The notes under the pieces were generated by a model that searched no databases, was not told where the DNA came from, and was given only the letters and a program-made list of their open reading frames with translations. The translations under genes and the position numbers were made by a program. A DNA stretch of 64,000 nucleotides from JBJMLO01 sp045805265 (GTDB lineage Bacteria; Actinomycetota; UBA4738; JACQTL01). The stretch is taken from contig JBJMLO010000013.1 in NCBI GenBank assembly GCA_045805265.1, positions 570,137-634,136 on the forward strand. The letters run 5' to 3'. Positions 59,173-64,000 of the stretch are shown piece by piece. Each line of letters opens with the position of its first letter. The stretch's first letter is position 1.

Positions 59173-60951
59173 TCACGACCAGCCCTCGGGCTCGGGCGCC
59201 TCGGTGGCGTCGAACTCCGACTTCAGGCGGGCCAGCACGGCCTCCTCGGACAGCGGCGGCGACTCCTCGACGACCTCCAGCGCGGCGGGGCCTGCCACCG
59301 CCTCCCGCACGACGCACCTGATCCGCGGCGAGATGCCGAACACCTCCTGCAGCGCCGCGCGGAGCTCGCCCTCGCGTTCCTCCACCTTGGCCACGCCGAA
59401 CGTACGGGTCGGCGGGAACGCGAGCTCGAGCGTCGTGCCGTCGTACGCGACCGGCGTGGCGGACTCGAGCACCGCCTTCAGCACGGCCTTCACCCGCTCG
59501 AGCACGTCCGACCACGACCGCCGCAGCATGTCGACGTCGACCGCCGGGCCGGTTCCGGTCGCGGCAGCCGGCATGCGGGCCTCTGGAACCGGCGCGACCC
59601 GGTCGGACGCGTCCGTCACGCCCGCGGCGGGCACAACCGGCTCCTCCTTCACCTCGGTCTTTGCCCGGACCTTCGGTGAATCCGGGGCTGGAACCGAGGC
59701 TCGCTCCTGATCCGCCGTCGCGGGGGCGGGTTCGGCGGCCTCGGGGATCTCGACGCGGCGCTCGGGGACTGCCGGAGGCGCGCCGTCGTGCACCCCGGCG
59801 AGCCGCTCCAGGCGCTCCAGCCGGGCGATCAGCGCCTCGGGGGTAGGGTCGGTGTCCGGCATGGTGGCCCGGACCAGCGCCAGCTCCAGCGTCAGCCGGG
59901 GCGAGGTCGTCCACCGCATGTCGGTCTGCGCCGCCAGCAGGAGCCCGATGGCCCGCGACAGCTCCGCCGGCGTGAACTTCGCCGCCTGAGCCCGGACCCG
60001 CTCGTACTCGTCGGGCGTCACGTCCACGAGGTCGGCCTGGCCGGGCGCGGTGTTCGCCAGGAGCAGGTTCCGGAAGTGCTGCAGGCACTCGCTGGTCACG
60101 TGGCGGACGTCGTGGCCCTCCTGGACCAGCGCGTGGACCTGCTCGAACACGCCGCTCGTGTCGCCCACGGCCACCGCGTCGGCGATGGCGTACTGGACGT
60201 CCTGGCGCGACGATCCCAGGAGCTGCTCCAGGACGTCCTCGCCGATCTCCTTGCCGCCCAGCACCGTCGCCTGGTCGAGCAGCGACAACGCGTCCCGCGC
60301 CGACCCCTCGGACAGCCGGGCGATGGCGTGGGCCGCGGCCTCGTCGAGCTGCACACCCTCGCTCGCCGCCACCGACATGAGGTGCGCGGCCAGGACGTCG
60401 CCCCCGATCCGGCGGAAGTCGAACCGCTGGCACCGGCCGACGATCGTGGCCGGCATCTTGTGCGGCTCGGTGGTGCACAGCACGAACCGGACCCCGTCCG
60501 GCGGCTCCTCGAACAGCTTCAGCAGCGCGTCGAACGCCTCGCGTGACAGCCGCTGGGCCTCGTCGAGGATGTAGATCTTCTCCCGGCCCATGGCCGGCGC
60601 GGTCGGCGCGCGCTCCCGCAGCTCCCGGGCGTCGTCCACGCCGCCGTGGGAGGCCGCGTCGATCTCGACCACGTCCAGGTGCGAGCCCGCCGCGATGCGC
60701 AGGCACTGCTCGCACTTCCCGCACGGCTCGGCGGTCGGGCCTCGCTCGCAGTTGACCATCTTGGCCAGGATCCTGGCGGTCGAGGTCTTCCCCGTCCCCC
60801 GCGGCCCGCAGAACAGGTAGGCGTGGGCCATGCGCCCCTCGCGCACCGCGCCCACCAGCGCGCGGACGACGTGCTCCTGGCCGCGGACCTCGTCGGGGGT
60901 CTGCGGGCGGTACTTCCGGTACAGCGACTGGTACTGCTTCTCGTCGGCCAC
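59173..60951 (-). CDS. dnaX: DNA polymerase III subunit gamma/tau
   Basis: The 592-residue clamp-loader ATPase has Walker A GPRGTGKT (residues 49-56), a zinc module CERGPTAEPCGKCEQC, Walker B-like ILDEAQRL and sensor region LSEGSARDALSLLDQA. A Pro/Ala/Glu-rich tau linker and a C-terminal domain that would bind the polymerase alpha subunit follow. GTG at 60951, preceded by GGGGAAGG, is the most likely start because homology begins there (YQSLYRKYRPQTPDEV). The gene lies directly behind the SRP RNA. Confidence 0.96.
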   Translation of the reverse strand: MADEKQYQSLYRKYRPQTPDEVRGQEHVVRALVGAVREGRMAHAYLFCGPRGTGKTSTARILAKMVNCERGPTAEPCGKCEQCLRIAAGSHLDVVEIDAASHGGVDDARELRERAPTAPAMGREKIYILDEAQRLSREAFDALLKLFEEPPDGVRFVLCTTEPHKMPATIVGRCQRFDFRRIGGDVLAAHLMSVAASEGVQLDEAAAHAIARLSEGSARDALSLLDQATVLGGKEIGEDVLEQLLGSSRQDVQYAIADAVAVGDTSGVFEQVHALVQEGHDVRHVTSECLQHFRNLLLANTAPGQADLVDVTPDEYERVRAQAAKFTPAELSRAIGLLLAAQTDMRWTTSPRLTLELALVRATMPDTDPTPEALIARLERLERLAGVHDGAPPAVPERRVEIPEAAEPAPATADQERASVPAPDSPKVRAKTEVKEEPVVPAAGVTDASDRVAPVPEARMPAAATGTGPAVDVDMLRRSWSDVLERVKAVLKAVLESATPVAYDGTTLELAFPPTRTFGVAKVEEREGELRAALQEVFGISPRIRCVVREAVAGPAALEVVEESPPLSEEAVLARLKSEFDATEAPEPEGWS

Positions 60952-60992
60952 GGCCTCGGCCTTCCCGGGGAAGGGATCTCGCACGTCGAATA

Positions 60993-61273
60993 GGGGTGAC
61001 CGCGCAACCGTCGTCGACCGCACAGAGAACTCGGGCGCTCACCGGGCCGGCGGCTCCGGCCAGGCATCCCTGCGGCACCCGCCAGCGCCTGCTTACCGCT
61101 GCTTCCTTCCGGACCTGACGGATTTCGCAAGTTGGCGTCGCGCAGGACCCAGCCATCGACGCCCCGTACCCGGGGCGGCCACGGACCCTCCGGGCCTCGG
61201 ACGGTATTCAGCCCCGCTAGAGCGGATTGCGGGTTCAGGGCACCGCTAGCTCCCCGCCTAGCGCGGTCACCGC
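60993..61273 (-). ncRNA. ffs: Signal recognition particle RNA, large (Alu-domain) form
   Basis: On the minus strand the region contains the SRP domain IV core GTCAGGTCCGGAAGGAAGCA with its GGAA tetraloop (~61098-61117). It also contains the 5' Alu-type segments GGGGAGCTAGCGGTGCCC and AACCCGCAATCCGCT followed by AGCGGGGCTGAA, as in the ~270-nt SRP RNAs of Firmicutes. The ends pair: GGTGACCGCGC (from 61271) with GCGCGGTCACC (to 60995), a perfect 11-bp terminal helix. This gives ~280 nt. It directs membrane targeting with Ffh. Position before dnaX matches Bacillus. Confidence 0.92.
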
Positions 61274-61278
61274 AGTCG

Positions 61279-61284
61279 AGTATA
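61279..61284 (-). promoter_or_regulatory. -10 box of the SRP RNA gene
   Basis: TATACT on the minus strand lies ~7 nt before the predicted RNA 5' end. It is the best -10 match in the window, as expected for a strongly expressed stable RNA. No consensus -35 is seen. Confidence 0.6.
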
Positions 61285-61316
61285 CGGGTCCCTCCGACGG
61301 CCCGGTACCCCCCGGC

Positions 61317-61847
61317 CTACCAGTAGCGTGCGGTCGCCATCGCCACGACGGCGATCACGAGCAGCACGAGCACCAGGATGGTGAGCCGCCGGGCACGGTG
61401 CTGCGCCGCCTGGACCTCCGCCATCTGCTCCGGGGTCGGCGGAGCCCCTGCGGACGCCAGCTGCCCCGCGAGCGCCATGGCCCGCATCGTCGCCGGCTTC
61501 ACCGCCACCAGCCCGATCACCCACGCGATCACTGAGATCACGGCGCCCACCGTCAGGGCGGTGCCGAATGCCGTCCCCACGAAGTCGCCGAGGCTCCCGA
61601 AGGCATCCCAGTCGTGCCAGTACACGAATCCCCCGGCGACGATGGTCACGGCGCCCATACCCAGGAGGTAATTCGGCAGCCGGCGCTTCGTCACGAGCTC
61701 CTGCATGAACGGGCCGGCGGCAGGGCCGATGGCCTTCGCGCTGGGCTGCAGGTACAGGGCCAGGAGCGTCAGTCCTCCCACCCAGGCCACGCCGGCCAGG
61801 ATGTGGAAGGCCCGGAACACGATCATGTAGACGCTCGCCGCCACCAT
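61317..61847 (-). CDS. Integral membrane protein (CopD/DUF2269-like)
   Basis: The 176-residue protein has four hydrophobic segments, beginning VYMIVFRAFHILAGVAWVGG and including LPNYLLGMGAVTIVAGGFVY. The FRAFHILAGVAWVGG opening with a helix-embedded His is typical of CopD- and DUF2269-type membrane proteins that may bind copper or heme. The basic loop before the last helix ends AQHRARRLTIL. No gene partner is evident. The function is not assignable. Confidence 0.75.
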   Translation of the reverse strand: MVAASVYMIVFRAFHILAGVAWVGGLTLLALYLQPSAKAIGPAAGPFMQELVTKRRLPNYLLGMGAVTIVAGGFVYWHDWDAFGSLGDFVGTAFGTALTVGAVISVIAWVIGLVAVKPATMRAMALAGQLASAGAPPTPEQMAEVQAAQHRARRLTILVLVLLVIAVVAMATARYW

Positions 61848-62062
61848 GCGCCGAGCAGGGTACCCCGCGCTCGGCCATCCGAGAAGGATCCGAGGACCGC
61901 AACGGCCTCCAGGCGGTCCGCGTCAAAACCTGTCGAAGGGGCAGGAGTTGCTTCTCACCCCCCTGATCTCCAGGGAAACCCCTGGTTCCGCTTCGGCATT
62001 TCGCCTCGACGGTTCTCGCCGAAGGCGCGGAAACCCCGCGCCCGTGAGGAGAGGAGAGGCGA

Positions 62063-63499
62063 ATGCGAGCCGCGCGGAGGGCGACGTTGTCAACCGGGGC
62101 ACATACCGTTGTCGCCTCGTGGCTCGCGGTGCTTCTCATCGGCGTCGGACACCTCGCGACGGCCATGCCCGCGGCCGCCTCGACCACTCCGAGGTGCCTC
62201 GGCCGCCCGGCGACCATCGTCGGGACGCCGGGGAACGACCGCCTCGTCGGCACGAACGGGCCCGACGTCATCGCCGGCGTCGGAGGCAACGACGTGGTCA
62301 ACGGCCTCGACGGCACCGACCGCATGTGCGGCGGGGCGGGCTACGACTTCCTGTCGGGCGACACGGGGAACGACGTCCTCTCGGGCGGGCCCGGCAACGA
62401 CGGCGTCTTCGGCCGGTACGGCAACGACACCGAGTACGGAGATACCGGAAACGACCTCATCACCGGCGGCGGCGGCGACGCCGGGCAGGACCGGCAGTTC
62501 GGGGGCCCGGGGAACGACGTGCTGTCGGGCGGCCCCGGTGCGGATCTCCTGGTGGGTGGCCCGGGGGACGACGCACTCGACGGGTGGGAGGGGAACGACC
62601 GCTTGTCGGGGGGCCCAGGCGGCGACGTCTTGTACGGCGACGCCGACCAGGACGTCCTCTCCGGCGACGGAGGCGGAGACCGCATGTACGGAAGCGACGG
62701 TTCCGACGTGTTCGTGGGTGGCCTGGGGAACGACATCCTGGACGGGGGCCGTGGGGTGGATCGCGGGACCGGCGGCCCCGGGACCGACCTCTGTCTCGCC
62801 GTCGACCGGCGCGCGGGCTGCTCTGCCGACGTCGGGGGCCCCGGCCCACCCGTGCCCCCCACCTGTTTCGGGAAGCGGGCAACGGTCATCGGGACACCCG
62901 GACATGACGTCCTTCGGGGCACGCCGGGGGCGGACGTGATCGCCGGACTCGGGGGCAACGACCTGATCGACGGCGCCGGCGGCAACGACCTCGTCTGTGG
63001 CGGTCCCGGCGACGACAGCCTCCTGGGGGGCCCCGGGAACGATCACCTCTACGGCGGTTCCGGGGACGACGGCCTGTTCGGGGAGGCAGGGTCCGACGCG
63101 CTGCACGGCGGTCCGGGGAGCGACGAGCTCGCGATCGTGCGCCACGTGGACAACATGCCCGACACGCTGGACGGGGGCACGGGCAACGACGTCCTCAGCG
63201 CCGGCCACTCCACCGACGTCCTCTCCGGGAGCTCGGGCAACGACGTGATCCTGGCGGGTTACGGCAACGACCGGGTGGACGGCGGCCCTGGGAACGACGT
63301 CGTGTATGGCGACGACGGCGACGATCACGTGACGGGCGGAACCGGGGACGACATGCTCCACGGCGGAAACGAGGGCGACGCGCTCATGGGCGGCCCGGGG
63401 AACGACCTGCTGGACGGAGGAACCCAGTCCGACTCGGCAGATGGGGGTTCGGAGTTCAACGTGTGCATCGCGGCCGAACGAAGGGTGAACTGCGGGTAG
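62063..63499 (+). CDS. Secreted protein with two RTX-type calcium-binding repeat blocks
   Basis: The 478-residue protein has an N-terminal signal peptide (hydrophobic residues ~16-34). Two similar halves follow. Half one runs from CLGRPATIVGTPGNDRLVGT to DLCLAVDRRAGC; half two runs from CFGKRATVIGTPGHDVLRGT to FNVCIAAERRVNC. Each contains many GGxGNDxLx nonapeptides forming calcium-binding beta-rolls. It is a close architectural paralog of the lipoprotein at 25.7 kb but lacks its lipobox. A GAGGAGAGGAGAGG ribosome-binding site precedes the ATG. The role is unknown. Confidence 0.88.
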   Translation: MRAARRATLSTGAHTVVASWLAVLLIGVGHLATAMPAAASTTPRCLGRPATIVGTPGNDRLVGTNGPDVIAGVGGNDVVNGLDGTDRMCGGAGYDFLSGDTGNDVLSGGPGNDGVFGRYGNDTEYGDTGNDLITGGGGDAGQDRQFGGPGNDVLSGGPGADLLVGGPGDDALDGWEGNDRLSGGPGGDVLYGDADQDVLSGDGGGDRMYGSDGSDVFVGGLGNDILDGGRGVDRGTGGPGTDLCLAVDRRAGCSADVGGPGPPVPPTCFGKRATVIGTPGHDVLRGTPGADVIAGLGGNDLIDGAGGNDLVCGGPGDDSLLGGPGNDHLYGGSGDDGLFGEAGSDALHGGPGSDELAIVRHVDNMPDTLDGGTGNDVLSAGHSTDVLSGSSGNDVILAGYGNDRVDGGPGNDVVYGDDGDDHVTGGTGDDMLHGGNEGDALMGGPGNDLLDGGTQSDSADGGSEFNVCIAAERRVNCG

Positions 63500-63616
63500 C
63501 CGGATTGCATGCCGATGCGCGGGGCTCGAGTCGGAAGCGAGCTCGCTCGCTGGATGGGTATCGCGCCCGACGCCACCACGGGCCGTGTCGGTGCCGGGTG
63601 CTACATTCGGTTCGGG

Positions 63617-63822
63617 ATGACAGCCGTAGCGTGGACCGCGATCGGGCTGCTCGCGGCGACCTGGGCGGATCGTTCTTCTACCTGGGATCCCGCATCGACA
63701 ACCTCGGTGCGACCCTGAGCGCCCGCATCGACGCCCTCGACACAAGACGGCCGCGTCCGTCAACGTGGTGTAAGAGACCACCGCGTCATCTCTCATGCCT
63801 TTCGCTGAAAACGGCTGGCTGA
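63617..63822 (+). pseudogene. Frameshifted small membrane coiled-coil protein
   Basis: From ATG 63617 the frame reads MTAVAWTAIGLLAATW. Then, one base out of phase, GGSFFYLGSRIDNLGATLSA continues with RIDALD. Together these match a common small actinobacterial protein type: one membrane helix followed by repeated RIDAL-type coiled-coil units. The frame change near 63660 and early decay after RIDALD indicate a broken gene, or one base lost in sequencing. Confidence 0.6.
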
Positions 63823-63891
63823 GAGGCCCGTAGAGCCTCGATCGAACGGACCCCGGGGTGAGGGGCCCGGGAGATCCGAGCCTCGTGGTCC

Positions 63892-64000
63892 TCATCCGGC
63901 CGCTACCAGCTCCCCGATCACCTCCTCTCTCGGTTCGGTGGTCTCGAGCATCGTCATACGAGCCTTCGTCAACAGCTCGGTGCCCATGTACCGGTGGCAC
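63892..64000 (-). CDS. 3' end of an unidentified gene (cut by window edge)
   Basis: Thirty-five codons on the minus strand end at TGA 63892-63894. The visible peptide includes YMGTELLTKARMTMLETTEP and ends GELVAAG, a soluble-looking, helix-prone C-terminus. The gene continues beyond the right edge. Too little is present for identification, and it may be a chance open frame. Confidence 0.3.
   Translation of the reverse strand, partial: CHRYMGTELLTKARMTMLETTEPREEVIGELVAAG

Noticed and set aside
1..64000. CRISPR arrays, insertion sequences, integrases or tRNA genes
   Set aside because: I looked for regularly spaced direct repeats, transposase motifs, terminal inverted repeats and tRNA T-loops and found none. 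A tRNA could still be missed by eye.

Overview
The window is about 70 percent GC, densely coded, and reads as the chromosome of an aerobic, probably uncultured Actinomycetota (actinobacterium). The evidence is an actinobacterial bc1-aa3 respiratory set (diheme QcrC, three-helix Rieske QcrA, QcrB with a PDWY motif, and CtaF), frequent GTG starts, stop/start overlaps (ATGA, GTGA, TGATG), and TANNNT boxes 6-10 nt before start codons, as in leaderless actinobacterial genes. A large SRP RNA and a System I (Ccm) cytochrome c locus point to a deep-branching class rather than Streptomyces or Mycobacterium. That placement is inference.

Layout. 1-5 kb: cyanophycin genes (cphB and the 5' part of cphA), a secreted sialidase-fold protein, a DUF2231-Rieske membrane protein, a small basic protein and a CBS-domain protein. 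5.1-12.7 kb: a formate dehydrogenase operon (fdhA, fdhB, an NrfD-type anchor, fdhD) followed by mobA, a SnoaL-like gene and a DUF6457 gene. fdhA contains an in-frame TGA at 5748-5750 followed by a textbook bacterial SECIS hairpin, so it encodes a selenoprotein. 12.9-25.6 kb: respiratory region with ctaE-qcrC-qcrA-qcrB on the plus strand, ctaC-ctaD-ctaF on the minus strand, and a divergent ccmABCDE plus thioredoxin-like locus. Two secreted proteins with RTX-type calcium-binding repeats and one Tat-exported gene broken by TGA lie in or next to this region.

27-39 kb: an NlpC/P60 cell-wall hydrolase, a large FtsX-type permease, an ADP-ribosylglycohydrolase, an NAD-dependent epimerase, rpsD, glycogen phosphorylase, a TolB-like propeller and a berberine-bridge-type flavoenzyme. 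Between the last two (37.2-37.5 kb) lie a decayed tetR 3' end and a decayed glgP 3' end joined head to tail. This is the expected junction of an old tandem duplication whose parent ends lie on either side. 39-46 kb: a five-gene minus-strand operon combining an acyl-CoA reductase/HAD fusion, a zinc alcohol dehydrogenase, a LarA-like protein, a PlsC acyltransferase and a TetR regulator. This is a plausible but uncharacterised lipid pathway.

46-64 kb: a surface-anchored neocarzinostatin-fold protein; a MazG/Eis/GNAT cassette; a Ser/Thr kinase with a cysteine-rich sensor; galT-like, asd and lysC; DinB, PlsY-like, DegV and MFS genes; a methyltransferase remnant; and recR-dnaX behind a large SRP RNA (ffs). 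The end of the window holds a membrane protein, a third RTX-type protein, a frameshifted small membrane gene and the 3' end of an unidentified gene. No CRISPR array, insertion sequence, integrase or tRNA gene was seen.
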